Assembly (NCBI GenBank): GCA_013151645.1
Contig: JAADHU010000031.1
Span: 1 to 64,000 of the forward strand
Source: Gammaproteobacteria bacterium
GTDB taxonomy: Bacteria; Pseudomonadota; Gammaproteobacteria; Steroidobacterales; Woeseiaceae
DNA: 64,000 nt
Direction: 5' to 3'
Every line of letters starts with the position of its first letter. Position 1 is the first letter of the stretch. The notes below the pieces were generated by a model. It was given only the letters and a program-made list of their open reading frames with translations, was not told where the DNA came from and ran no database searches. Of this stretch, positions 18,570 through 27,647 are shown piece after piece. The position numbers and the translations under genes are program-made.

Positions 18570-19744
18570 ACGTCGGCGCAGTACTTCAGCGTGACGTGAA
18601 GCCCTCCATTTGCTTCATTGCGCATAATGCGTTGGGTGCCTTGACGGGTAAGAACCAGTCTCACGTCGGCGGAATTGAGCGGCAGCAGGCCACTATGGCA
18701 AAATGGCTTGCTGACCGGGGATGGGACGTGACGGTTGTCACCTGGGATGAGACTGACGGCACGCCGGAACGGGTGGCCGGAATTCGAATCGCACGATTGT
18801 GCAAGCGCTATTCGGGAATACCCGGTTTGAGGTTCTTCTACCCACGTTGGACCAGTTTGAATTCAGTTCTGAGCAGAGTTTCCGCCGATCTCTATTATTA
18901 CAATTGTGGTGATCTGGCGTTAGGGCAGATTATGTTGTGGTCTGGCGTAAAACGAAAACCCGTTATTTTCTCGGTGCCCAGCGATCCGGACTGCGATGCG
19001 AGGTTGCCGTCCCTGCGCAGCTATCGTGAGAGGATACTTTATCGCTTCGGCCTTTCCCGTTGCAGGCACATAGTAGCCCAATCGGAAAAGCAACAAAGAA
19101 TGCTGCTCCAACATTTTTCGAAAGAGTCGGAGATTCTTGCGATGCCGTGCAAAGGGTTTGCACCTGCAGAAACAGGGGTTAGTGTCGGCAAGGACCGGCT
19201 TCGTGTCCTGTGGGTCGGACGTCTGAGCCCGGAGAAGCGGGTAGAGTGGTTGCTCGAAGTCGCCAAGAAGATGCCAGACACGGATTTCACCGTCGTCGGG
19301 GCGGCAAACCAGGACTCTGAGTATGCACAGGGAGTTCTGGCAGATGGTAAAGCGCTACCGAACGTATTATTTGCTGGCCGGGTGCCGTACGAACAGATTG
19401 CGGACTACTATCGCGACGCCGACATTCTTTGTTGTACGTCTGTATACGAGGGATTTCCTAATGTCTTCCTCGAAGGGTGGAGCGTCGGACTCCCGGTCGT
19501 GTCAACCTGCGACCCAGACGGGATTATCGAAAAAAATGAAATCGGTCAACACGTCGTGGATATTTCACAATTTGCCACGGCGATTGCAAGCCTTGGTGCC
19601 GACCAGGAAAAACGCCAGAGAATGTCGACTGCGGGGTTGCGGTACTTTGATCAGCACCACAGTCTGGATACCGCGATGCAAAAATTCGAAGAGTACTTTC
19701 TTGGCGTGCATAAATCGTATGTCGATGGAGCGGCTTCTCAATGA
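18566..19744 (+). CDS. Glycosyltransferase family 4 protein
   Basis: This 392-residue cytosolic glycosyltransferase has the GT-B fold. The N-terminal acceptor half contains SHVGGIERQQATMAKWLADRG. The C-terminal donor half has VLWVGRLSPEKR and the nucleotide-sugar motif EGFPNVFLEGWSVGLPVV (E-x7-E). It starts with GTG overlapping the deacetylase stop and ends overlapping the start of the WecG-type gene by 4 bp. It adds one sugar of the repeat unit; donor and linkage are unknown. Confidence 0.88.
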   Translation: MNVGAVLQRDVKPSICFIAHNALGALTGKNQSHVGGIERQQATMAKWLADRGWDVTVVTWDETDGTPERVAGIRIARLCKRYSGIPGLRFFYPRWTSLNSVLSRVSADLYYYNCGDLALGQIMLWSGVKRKPVIFSVPSDPDCDARLPSLRSYRERILYRFGLSRCRHIVAQSEKQQRMLLQHFSKESEILAMPCKGFAPAETGVSVGKDRLRVLWVGRLSPEKRVEWLLEVAKKMPDTDFTVVGAANQDSEYAQGVLADGKALPNVLFAGRVPYEQIADYYRDADILCCTSVYEGFPNVFLEGWSVGLPVVSTCDPDGIIEKNEIGQHVVDISQFATAIASLGADQEKRQRMSTAGLRYFDQHHSLDTAMQKFEEYFLGVHKSYVDGAASQ

Positions 19745-20514
19745 CTAGTAGATTTCAGTTTCCCGTTTGTCGCATCCTGAATACCGGAATTCACGCGGCC
19801 AGCCTGCCGCAGGCACTTGAGGCCATCCATGTCGCGATTAAGGAAAAAAGACGCTTGATGATTGGTGTTGTAAACGCGGCGAAGATCGTCAATATGAGTA
19901 AAGATGCCGAACTATTCGAGGATGTGTCCGGTTCCGACCTGGTTCTGGCCGATGGCATGTCTGTCGTGCTCGCTTCGAAAATTCTGGGGTCTCCTTTGCC
20001 GGAGAGAGTAACGGGAATCGACCTCATGATGGGTATTCTGGCGAAAGGACGTAGTGAACGTTATCGAGTGTACTGCCTGGGTGCCACCGAAGCAGTTTCC
20101 CAAATCGTTGAAGATAAGATCAAGGAGGATTTCCCTGGAGTCCAGCTGGTCGGGCGCCGAAACGGGTATTTTTCCGCCGACGAGGAAGCGGGAATCGTGG
20201 AAGACATTGCGAGACTCGATGTAGACGTACTGTTCGTGGCCATTACTTCGCCCAAAAAGGAGCGTTTGATGGCGAAGTGGTCGGATCAACTCAACGTCAC
20301 GGTTGTTCATGGGGTAGGTGGCTCTTTCGATGTCATGGCCGGTCTTGTCGATAGAGCTCCGGAGAGATGGCAACGAATGGGATTGGAGTGGTTGTACCGC
20401 GTCAAGCAAGAACCGGGACGCCTCTGGAAACGATATTTAGTTACTAATACCGCCTTCATCAAAATGGTCCTGGTCGCCTGGATTAAAGGCACCACGCGGG
20501 GAGCGAGACCGTGA
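19741..20514 (+). CDS. WecG/TagA/CpsF family glycosyltransferase
   Basis: This 257-residue protein belongs to the family that transfers N-acetylmannosamine or its uronic acid, or glucose, to lipid-linked intermediates. Family landmarks are NAAKIVNMSKD near 42, LADGMSVV near 69, ERVTGIDLM near 87 and the C-terminal GVGGSFDVMAG. WecG-like proteins act at the inner membrane. A UDP-ManNAc source exists in this window (the WecB homologue at 2349), which would fit a ManNAc-type donor. Overlaps of 4 bp with both neighbours show tight coupling. Confidence 0.9.
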   Translation: MTSRFQFPVCRILNTGIHAASLPQALEAIHVAIKEKRRLMIGVVNAAKIVNMSKDAELFEDVSGSDLVLADGMSVVLASKILGSPLPERVTGIDLMMGILAKGRSERYRVYCLGATEAVSQIVEDKIKEDFPGVQLVGRRNGYFSADEEAGIVEDIARLDVDVLFVAITSPKKERLMAKWSDQLNVTVVHGVGGSFDVMAGLVDRAPERWQRMGLEWLYRVKQEPGRLWKRYLVTNTAFIKMVLVAWIKGTTRGARP

Positions 20515-21425
20515 GTCAGCGCCCTACTTTGTTGTACATTCTTGCTCCGAGTTTCTCGGGCTCGACCCTGCTTACGTATCTGTTGGCGCAGCATCGCCAA
20601 ATCTCAACCGTAGGAGAGTTGAAAGCAACCAAAATGGGCAATGTTGACCAATATCAGTGCTCGTGCGGAACACTCATTCGGAGCTGTCCTTTCTGGCGCG
20701 AAGTAAAACGACGCGCCGACGCAGACGGCATCCGTTTTTCCATCGATGACTTTGGAACGGTGTTTCATGGCCGCGGACCGGGAGCCAATGCTGTGGTTCG
20801 GGCATCAGTGCGGGGGCGGAAATTCGAACTGCTACGCACAGCATTGTTGAATACCGTACCTCAGCGACTTTTAGGTACCAACGCGACAGCTGCGACCAAC
20901 TTTTCACTTGGACAAATTATTTGTGACATGCAGGGCGGAGAGATTTTTGTCGACGGATCCAAGGACTCCGTACGACTCCTGCATTTGATCCGCTCCGGAC
21001 GTTGGGACGTAAGAGTCATTTACCTGCAGCGAGATGGAAGGGGGGTAGCCAATTCCTACCAAAGACATCGGAATATTGAATTTTCGGCAGCAGTGCATTT
21101 ATGGCGTCGGGCGGTCGCTGAATTAGAGAACATGCGGGCGAGACTTGATGATCACGCCGTCTTCGACTTGCACTATGAATCGCTTTGTAGCGAACCTCAA
21201 AAAGTATTTCATGAGATATGGTCGTGGCTTGGCATTGGAGATCAAGCGATCGCACAACAGGATCTAAAACAAGGCGAATTCCATATCCTTGGAAACACGA
21301 TGCGTCTTGGCAATGTTTCGGAAATCCGACTTGATGAAGCCTGGAAAACGAGGCTATCGTCCGTTGAGCTTGATCTGTTCGCCCGAGAATGTGGTGCACA
21401 GAATCGAAGTATCGGGTACGACTGA
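20511..21425 (+). CDS. Sulfotransferase family protein (first of three)
   Basis: This 304-residue protein probably transfers sulfate from PAPS to a sugar hydroxyl of the polysaccharide. The N-terminal 5'-phosphosulfate-binding loop reads PSFSGSTLLTYLLAQH. The 3'-phosphate-binding region DGSKDSVRLLHLI is near residue 147, with YLQRDGRGVANSY after it. The GTG start overlaps the preceding stop (GTGA). Cys-rich text (QYQCSCGTLIRSCPFW) near residue 45 resembles that of the third sulfotransferase at 31201, so the two may be related. No PAPS-forming genes are in the window. Confidence 0.87.
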   Translation: MSQRPTLLYILAPSFSGSTLLTYLLAQHRQISTVGELKATKMGNVDQYQCSCGTLIRSCPFWREVKRRADADGIRFSIDDFGTVFHGRGPGANAVVRASVRGRKFELLRTALLNTVPQRLLGTNATAATNFSLGQIICDMQGGEIFVDGSKDSVRLLHLIRSGRWDVRVIYLQRDGRGVANSYQRHRNIEFSAAVHLWRRAVAELENMRARLDDHAVFDLHYESLCSEPQKVFHEIWSWLGIGDQAIAQQDLKQGEFHILGNTMRLGNVSEIRLDEAWKTRLSSVELDLFARECGAQNRSIGYD

Positions 21426-21591
21426 TCGTGTTGACGCAAGATAAGCATGCGTTCGTTTTCAGGATTGCTCTGGTCAATTGGGGCAGTTGGTGTCCGGTGG
21501 TCGGTGTTTTGAATCGTCCGGTTAAGCTTAATAGCACCTGGCACGGACCGACACGCCCAACGTGGACGCCCGCGGTCGCGCAATAGAATCA

Positions 21592-23181
21592 ATGTCAAAA
21601 TCAACAGAGAATGTCGACACCGATTCGACGGACAAAAAGGACGTCACTGGAAGAGACCGCCTTGTTCGAAACCTGATGGCCCGCTGGCTTGGGCAGATTG
21701 TTGTGGTGATATCCGGGTTCGTCATTCCCCGGGTGATCGACGGAAATCTCGGCGCATCGGCACTGGGAATATGGGATTTTGCCTGGTCAACTGTGGCCTA
21801 TTTCCGATTTATGGGACTCGGTCTCGCGAGCGGCCTGAATCGTTTTGTTGCCCTGTACAACGCCCAGGAAGCGACAGAGGACTTGCAGCGAGCTATCTCG
21901 TCAACGGTGGTCTTGCAGTTGATAGTTGCATCCATAACCGCGCTCGCCGCATTTGTTGTCTCGTACTATCTCCCGCTAATCTTTGATGATATCGCCGATG
22001 CGCAAGTAGTGCAGAGCCAATATCTGGTTATTTTTCTGGGCTGTGGTCTGGCGGTTCGGATGCTATTTTGGCCGGCTCGAAGCATTTTGACCGGGTACCA
22101 TTTGTGGACTGTTACTTCGGCCGTTACTGCGGGTGGTGACATCGTCTTGTTAGTCGGGCTTTTCAGCACGCTGAAATTCGGTGGCGGTCTGGCGCAATTA
22201 GGTATGGTGGGTCTCGCCGTCGCGATAGTGACAGAAGGGATTCGAGTTACGATGGCGAAACGTGTTTACAAAAGAAAGTTGTTGGTCTGGTCTGCTGTAG
22301 ATAGACCAACGATGAAAAAAATGATCATTTTCGGGCTAAAGAATAATGTTACCGGTCTGCCGAAAATTCTCGCAGTTCAGACGACAGGTCTGGTCTTGGC
22401 CGCGACGGCCGGGCCAGCAGCTTTGGCAGTATATGCCAGACCGCTTGCACTTTTTCATCACGTTGAGCGCATGATAAAGCAATATGCATTCTTATTGACA
22501 CCTATGGCTGGAAGCATTCAGGGACTGAAACATCAAAGCGAGTTGAAGGAGTTTTTTCTAAGTTCGTTACGGTCTTCATTCGCTATTTCCATACCACCGC
22601 TGCTCCTGCTCGGCGGATACGGAGATATTATTATCGATCTATGGATGGGCAGCGATTACGTTGTACCGTATCTTGCGCCGACTTTGGCTGCTGCATTTAT
22701 CTTCCCATTTTCCCATTCGGCAGCTATGCGTATTCTCGTTGGCGTGAACTCCCATGGTCGAATCGGTGTCTGGTCACTTGTCGCGACACTCGTTGCCTTG
22801 GCGATATCCGTGGTGGTTGCATCGGACTTCGGTTGGTCAGCGCAGATCGGTGCTATCGTGGTAGGTATCAGCCTTTCAGCGGGACCCGGATTAGTAGTGA
22901 TCATCGGGGCCTGCCGTCGGTTCTCGGTGAGTTTCAAGGAATATTGGCAGCGGGTGTTTCTTCATCCTGCGTTATGCAATCTTCCGCTTCTTGGCGTGAT
23001 TCTAATCTCAAGAGTGGCCGACTCAGACATGTCATTTCTGCATGCGTCCGGGTGGGGTCTATTCGGAGCCCTATCCGTCGTCGGGCTGTACTGGAAGTTT
23101 CTTCTTTCCGAGACGAACAGATCAAAGATACGGGCAAAATTGCCAGGCCGCGTTTCAACGGCTGCATCGACTCCCGATTGA
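21592..23181 (+). CDS. Polysaccharide flippase (Wzx-like, MATE/MOP superfamily)
   Basis: This integral membrane protein likely flips the undecaprenyl-linked repeat unit to the periplasm. About 12-14 hydrophobic segments span the 529 residues, with a typical first helix region GQIVVVISGFVIPRVIDG and the pattern of polysaccharide-synthesis flippases. The frame is open from GTG 21562, but ATG 21592 (MSKSTENVDTD) is the more natural start. A 136-bp gap separates it from the upstream sulfotransferase, so a new promoter is possible. Together with the polymerase at 29401 it implies a Wzx/Wzy-dependent route. Confidence 0.85.
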   Translation: MSKSTENVDTDSTDKKDVTGRDRLVRNLMARWLGQIVVVISGFVIPRVIDGNLGASALGIWDFAWSTVAYFRFMGLGLASGLNRFVALYNAQEATEDLQRAISSTVVLQLIVASITALAAFVVSYYLPLIFDDIADAQVVQSQYLVIFLGCGLAVRMLFWPARSILTGYHLWTVTSAVTAGGDIVLLVGLFSTLKFGGGLAQLGMVGLAVAIVTEGIRVTMAKRVYKRKLLVWSAVDRPTMKKMIIFGLKNNVTGLPKILAVQTTGLVLAATAGPAALAVYARPLALFHHVERMIKQYAFLLTPMAGSIQGLKHQSELKEFFLSSLRSSFAISIPPLLLLGGYGDIIIDLWMGSDYVVPYLAPTLAAAFIFPFSHSAAMRILVGVNSHGRIGVWSLVATLVALAISVVVASDFGWSAQIGAIVVGISLSAGPGLVVIIGACRRFSVSFKEYWQRVFLHPALCNLPLLGVILISRVADSDMSFLHASGWGLFGALSVVGLYWKFLLSETNRSKIRAKLPGRVSTAASTPD

Positions 23182-23224
23182 GTTTTCTGAAAATGGTATC
23201 GAACACGATTAATATGGATATGAT

Positions 23225-24367
23225 ATGCGAATAGTAATGTTTAGCCGATTCCCTTCTGATGTCAATCATCCGAAGGGCGGGGTTGAATCGGCAACGGTTG
23301 GACTTGTACGCGGACTCGCCGCTCAGCCCGGGCTGGAATTGCACGTCGTTACGCTTGAGCGAAGACTGAGTCATACCGTAGTAGAAGAATTGCCTTTTGC
23401 GACGATTCACCGTTTGCCGGGAAACCGTCGCCCTATGATTCTCGACGTGTTCGGCGGGCCGGGTCGACGTCGGATCGATGACTACATCGTGGGCCTTAAA
23501 CCGGATATCGTGCACTTTCAGGAGTCCTACGGTTTGGGCGGGCCTTACTCCGATATACCTACGGTATTTACCGTTCATGGATTCGATAGCTTGAACCTCG
23601 TTACGGAGCGCAAGTACGCCTGGTGGCTTCGTGCTCCATTGTGGAAGATCGCGGAGAAAAAGGGACTGCGGAAGCACGCAAACATAATTTCTATCGCTCC
23701 TTACGTTACGGAGAAACTCAAAGCGGAGTCGACTGCTGAGATTACAGAGATTCCCAACGCCATCAGTCCCGAGTTTTTTACGGTCGAAAGCAAACCGGTT
23801 CCGGGGCGCATATTTTTTGCGGGTTGGATCAACAGCAGGAAAAATGTTATGGCAGCCATCCGTGCGACCAATAAACTTCTGCAGCAAGGAATGGACGTAT
23901 CCTTGCATATAGCCGGAGATGTCGCGGACCAGGACTACGCGGATAAAGTAACTCAGCTAGTCGCTTACTTAGGGTTGGAATCAAGTGTACTGATGCTGGG
24001 GCGTATCGGCCACAAGGAGCTTCGCCAAGAATTGACAGAAGCGTCTGTATTCGTCTTGCCGTCGCTACAGGAGAACGCACCGATGGCCATTGCCGAAGCA
24101 ATGGCGGCGGGAGTGCCCGTTGTGACCTCCAACGTCTGCGGAATGCCGACGATGGTTGCTGAAGGCAAAGCCGGCTTCCTTATTGGGCCGAACGACATTG
24201 GGTCTATTGCGGAAAAACTTGCCGTGATTTTACAAGATTCGTCCCGCCGCGATGAGATGAGCAAATTTGTACGTAATCAAGCTCAGCAAACCTATCATCC
24301 GGACTCTGTTGTTTCGGCAACGCTTGCGTTGTACAAGAGAATCATTGACGGGCAGAATCGCGGATGA
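23225..24367 (+). CDS. Glycosyltransferase family 4 protein
   Basis: This 380-residue GT-B enzyme begins MRIVMFSRFPSD with the glycine-rich acceptor loop HPKGGVESATVGLVRGLA. The donor half has the signature FAGWINSRKN and VLPSLQENAPMAIAEAMAAGVPVV (E-x7-E). It is expected to add a sugar to the lipid-linked repeat unit at the cytoplasmic face. The start ATG lies 43 bp after the flippase stop. Donor and acceptor cannot be deduced. Confidence 0.88.
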   Translation: MRIVMFSRFPSDVNHPKGGVESATVGLVRGLAAQPGLELHVVTLERRLSHTVVEELPFATIHRLPGNRRPMILDVFGGPGRRRIDDYIVGLKPDIVHFQESYGLGGPYSDIPTVFTVHGFDSLNLVTERKYAWWLRAPLWKIAEKKGLRKHANIISIAPYVTEKLKAESTAEITEIPNAISPEFFTVESKPVPGRIFFAGWINSRKNVMAAIRATNKLLQQGMDVSLHIAGDVADQDYADKVTQLVAYLGLESSVLMLGRIGHKELRQELTEASVFVLPSLQENAPMAIAEAMAAGVPVVTSNVCGMPTMVAEGKAGFLIGPNDIGSIAEKLAVILQDSSRRDEMSKFVRNQAQQTYHPDSVVSATLALYKRIIDGQNRG

Positions 24368-24415
24368 ATTTGCATCGCCGATTACATGACGGCACACAAG
24401 AAACAGGAGTTTGTG

Positions 24416-25291
24416 ATGAGCGCCGATAGACCAATTTTTCTCGTTGGATTTGGCAGGAGCGGGTCGACTCATATCCATGGAGTATTCGCCTTTCACCCGA
24501 ATTTGGCGTGGTTGACTCGCTTTGCGGATAACTATCCAAATCGAATGGCCCTGAATGCACTGATAATGCGTTTGTTTGACGTGAAGCCGTTGTCGGACCT
24601 CGTTGCTCGGAAACTGCCGCCTCGTGAAGGCTGGAAATACTGGGATTCATTTTTTCCGGGTTTCAGCGAACCGTTCCGGGACCTGACGGCGGAGGACGTA
24701 TCGCCCTACTTACGAGAGCGAATGAAGAGGGCGGTCGCGGACATTGCAACGCAGTCGCGAGGCCGAGTCCTTATCAAGTTGACGGGGTGGCCACGAATCG
24801 CGTTTCTGCAGGAAATTTTTCCGGATGCCAAGTTCGTCCACGTCCTGCGCGATGGACGAGCGGCAGCCAATTCACTCCTGCATACGGAGTTTTGGCGCGG
24901 TTGGAAAGGCCCGAATCGATGGCGCTGGGGCGAATTAGGGACGGACTATACGGCGCAGTGGGAGCGTTGGGACCAATCGTTCATCGCGCTGGCCGCATTG
25001 CAATGGAAAAAGTTCGTTGACGCGATGGACATCGCGTCGGCCGGAATCGACAATTTTCTTGAGGTTCGGTACGAAGATATTTGCGCTAATCCGCAGGAGG
25101 GATTTCGACGGTTGGCGGAGTTTTGCGAAATCGACTGGCATGACGACCTGGAACAAAAGATCCACCGTACCGAGTTTCGTCAAGCGAATTACAAATGGCA
25201 AGAGGAGTTAACCGTCCGGCAACAGGAGACATTGCAAGATTTGCTCGGCGAAACGTGCGTCAGAATGGGCTACGACGAAAATCCAGGGTAA
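24416..25291 (+). CDS. Sulfotransferase family protein (second of three)
   Basis: This protein of 291 residues has the PAPS-binding P-loop VGFGRSGSTHIHG at its N-terminus and the 3'-phosphate region with VHVLRDGRAAANSLL near residue 140. A frame is open from ATG 24386, but a clear AGGAG ribosome site 7 bp before ATG 24416 selects the shorter form (MSADRPIFLVGFG). It follows a glycosyltransferase gene by 48 bp. The likely role is O-sulfation of the exopolysaccharide or of a lipid or protein acceptor. Confidence 0.85.
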   Translation: MSADRPIFLVGFGRSGSTHIHGVFAFHPNLAWLTRFADNYPNRMALNALIMRLFDVKPLSDLVARKLPPREGWKYWDSFFPGFSEPFRDLTAEDVSPYLRERMKRAVADIATQSRGRVLIKLTGWPRIAFLQEIFPDAKFVHVLRDGRAAANSLLHTEFWRGWKGPNRWRWGELGTDYTAQWERWDQSFIALAALQWKKFVDAMDIASAGIDNFLEVRYEDICANPQEGFRRLAEFCEIDWHDDLEQKIHRTEFRQANYKWQEELTVRQQETLQDLLGETCVRMGYDENPG

Positions 25292-25407
25292 TTTTCACCA
25301 GGTACGCTCTGCATTCGTGAACGGATCGTGGCTAGAAAGACGGCCAGGGCGAGAAAAACGATGAGACGTTCTGGATTGAAGCAGTAACAGGACGCGTCGA
25401 ATCCGGC

Positions 25408-26025
25408 TCAGACGGATTCCTCTGCGTCTACGGGTTGCTGCCAGGACTGAAGGGCTTCGATGGCCTGTGTGAAACCGTCATAGACCGTAATCTGATGACG
25501 ATCGGCGTAATCCGTCATCGTTTTTCTGACCTCGAGTACTTTTTGGAAATTTGTTGTCCAGTGATTGAAAAATGGCAGTGGGTTACGCATCTTTCGTTTA
25601 CGTGCCATGCAATTTCGATGATGTTGCTCTTCGGGAACGATGACCATTCCGATTGCGACAGTCTTGAGGAACTCGATCTCCGAAAAATTGTTCGGTAGAC
25701 GCCGACCCAGGACTACGATGGGACCATCATGATTTCGCATCAAGTCAATTACGGCATCAAAATAATATTGTTGGTGGATCGCAACCAGGCCCTTGTTCTT
25801 CTTGATCGCTCGTTGCAAGATTGGAATCGGTCGACTGATATACAACAAGAACTTGGTCAATGGTTTCTTTTGTGGCAGTTGTCCTGCGAAGTCAACCACT
25901 CGGTACCCTTCGAAAAAGCGATGGTCGCGCGCGAACGTGGACTTGCCGGAGGCGGCCATGCTCATCAGGTAAATTCGCTTGGGGGGCAAGAGCACGGTCT
26001 CCGTAGTAAATGGGTCGAATTGCAT
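25408..26025 (-). CDS. P-loop NTPase/kinase-like protein of unknown role
   Basis: This 205-residue protein has a degenerate Walker A motif, YLMSMAASGKSTFAR (residues 19-33), in which the first glycine of GxxxxGKS is Ser22. A Walker B-like strand PIVVLGRRLP and several Arg/Lys-rich segments suggest a small-molecule kinase of the adenylate-kinase type or a sulfotransferase-like fold. I cannot name a substrate. It is transcribed against its neighbours and sits between a sulfotransferase and a glycosyltransferase, so it has its own promoter. Codon use looks like that of the surrounding genes. Confidence 0.65.
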   Translation of the reverse strand: MQFDPFTTETVLLPPKRIYLMSMAASGKSTFARDHRFFEGYRVVDFAGQLPQKKPLTKFLLYISRPIPILQRAIKKNKGLVAIHQQYYFDAVIDLMRNHDGPIVVLGRRLPNNFSEIEFLKTVAIGMVIVPEEQHHRNCMARKRKMRNPLPFFNHWTTNFQKVLEVRKTMTDYADRHQITVYDGFTQAIEALQSWQQPVDAEESV

Positions 26026-26175
26026 CGTTCAGCGTTGTATTTTCGTACAATGAAGGCCAATCGACAAGCTATATCGCATTGTTGTCTATGGTAATTATCG
26101 ATTTCCGACACGGGAAATTGTATTTGGCGAATGGACTGGCGCCGCAATTTCGAATCGAATGAGGATTGCAATATA

Positions 26176-27402
26176 ATGACTTATCACCTGAAGCGTTGGG
26201 CGGCTGTCTCATTTCTGACATTGGCCTACGGATTCGCCATAGTAGTTGCACGAATTACCGGCACCCCACGTGCCGTTTCCGATGCCCGGAAAACCGGACG
26301 CATTCTGGTGATTGGGACGTTTCACAATCCCAATTGGTTCTATGCTCATCTGGAACCTTTGGCGCGCTGCTCGAATTCGCAAATTATTCTGGTCGCGGAT
26401 GGTTATACGGGCGAAGTAGAGGGATTGAAAGTAATCGTTCCCAATCGAATCGTATCGAAACTTTTATCTCGAGCGGGCGCTAAGCTTTTGTGGTCTGTGT
26501 GGTGTGCGATCAAGTATCGCCCCGATCACTATATGGGATACGCGATTTTTCCTGCGGCGACAACGGCGCTTATTCTTGGTCGGATTTTTCGCCGGCCGTC
26601 GTGTTTTCAGGTGACGTCCGGTCCATTGGAGCTTGCCGGCGGCGGTTTTCACGCTGAAAACAAGATCCTTTCGTCTCTGGGAAAACCGTCGCGGTGGATC
26701 GAGAAGTTAGCATTTTCGTTGACCAGTCAATTTGACTTACTGATCGTTCGTGGTCACAAAGCGAAAGACTTTATCCGCGGCTTTGGCGCGACCAACCGAA
26801 TTGAGACGATCACCGGTAGTGTAGAAATGCCGGCGGACTGTCCTCATTCACCGGCAAGGCGGGTCGATTTGATTTTCGTTGGGAGACTGACCAAACGAAA
26901 AAGACCCGATCGTTTCGTCGATGTCGTGGCTCGCGTTGCGCGCACTCTACCGGAAGTTCGTTGTCTTATCGTCGGCGATGGCCCGGAAGAAGAGGCCGTG
27001 CGGCAACAGATTGAAGACAATGGTCTGAATGATCAAATCACTATGCTGGGACTGCGAGATGATGTGCTGGAATTGCAGAGCCAGTCGAAGATTTTCGTTC
27101 TGACATCGCGTTGGGAAGGTGTCTCAATAGCGATGTTGGAAGCAATGTCTTCCGGTACGATTCCGGTTGTCAGTGATGTCGGCGACCTTCGGGACGTCGT
27201 TGACCAGGGTAAAAATGGATTCATACTCGACGAAAACGATGTTGACGGATTTTCGGTCAGAATTCTTGAATTACTCCAGGACGAGGAAAGACTTCTTCAG
27301 CTTTCCCTGGCGGCCAGGCAAACAGTGTATGACCGTTGTAGTCGAGAAGCCATTGCTCGAAAATGGCACGAGACACTCAAATCAATGGATATCGTCGCCT
27401 AG
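26176..27402 (+). CDS. Glycosyltransferase family 4 protein
   Basis: This GT-B glycosyltransferase of 408 residues starts at ATG 26176 with a GAGGA ribosome site about 11 bp upstream. The frame is open further, to 26131. The first residues form a hydrophobic segment that may tether it to the membrane. The donor half shows LIFVGRLTKRKRPDRF, LIVGDGPEEEAV and TSRWEGVSIAMLEAMSSGTIPVV (E-x7-E). Its TAG stop lies within the CTAG that flanks the left end of a 178-bp MITE-like element, so the element sits immediately behind the coding region. It presumably extends the polysaccharide repeat unit. Confidence 0.87.
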   Translation: MTYHLKRWAAVSFLTLAYGFAIVVARITGTPRAVSDARKTGRILVIGTFHNPNWFYAHLEPLARCSNSQIILVADGYTGEVEGLKVIVPNRIVSKLLSRAGAKLLWSVWCAIKYRPDHYMGYAIFPAATTALILGRIFRRPSCFQVTSGPLELAGGGFHAENKILSSLGKPSRWIEKLAFSLTSQFDLLIVRGHKAKDFIRGFGATNRIETITGSVEMPADCPHSPARRVDLIFVGRLTKRKRPDRFVDVVARVARTLPEVRCLIVGDGPEEEAVRQQIEDNGLNDQITMLGLRDDVLELQSQSKIFVLTSRWEGVSIAMLEAMSSGTIPVVSDVGDLRDVVDQGKNGFILDENDVDGFSVRILELLQDEERLLQLSLAARQTVYDRCSREAIARKWHETLKSMDIVA

Positions 27403-27576
27403 CAGTCTGTTGAAAAAACCATCCATGGTATTTTCAACACCGCAATTCGAAAAACGTCGTTTTCGAATTACTCACATTTTCAATGGCTTCAATGGCTTGC
27501 AGCCATCGAAAATGACGGTACATCCCTGTACCGTTCGCAGCCCGCCGAAAAACGGTGTTTTTCAACAGGCTGCTAG
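27399..27576. mobile_element. MITE-like element with terminal inverted repeats
   Basis: A non-coding element of about 178 bp is bounded by near-perfect 19-bp inverted ends: CTAGCAGTCTGTTGAAAAA at 27399-27417 and its complement at 27558-27576 with one mismatch. The outer CTAG on both sides may be a 4-bp target duplication. Inside are further hairpins: ATTCGAAAA paired with TTTTCGAAT, CATTTTC..GCCAT arms around a tandem TCAATGGCT, and GGTACA-TCCC-TGTACC. There is no ORF of note. It resembles the short palindromic elements ending in CAGCCTGTTGAAAAA that recur in gammaproteobacterial genomes. Confidence 0.75.
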
Positions 27577-27647
27577 TCGGCAAATTAATCGTTTCGACAG
27601 CATCAGCCATAGTTCTCTGGGAAAATCCGCGGCATTGTCAGGGATGG

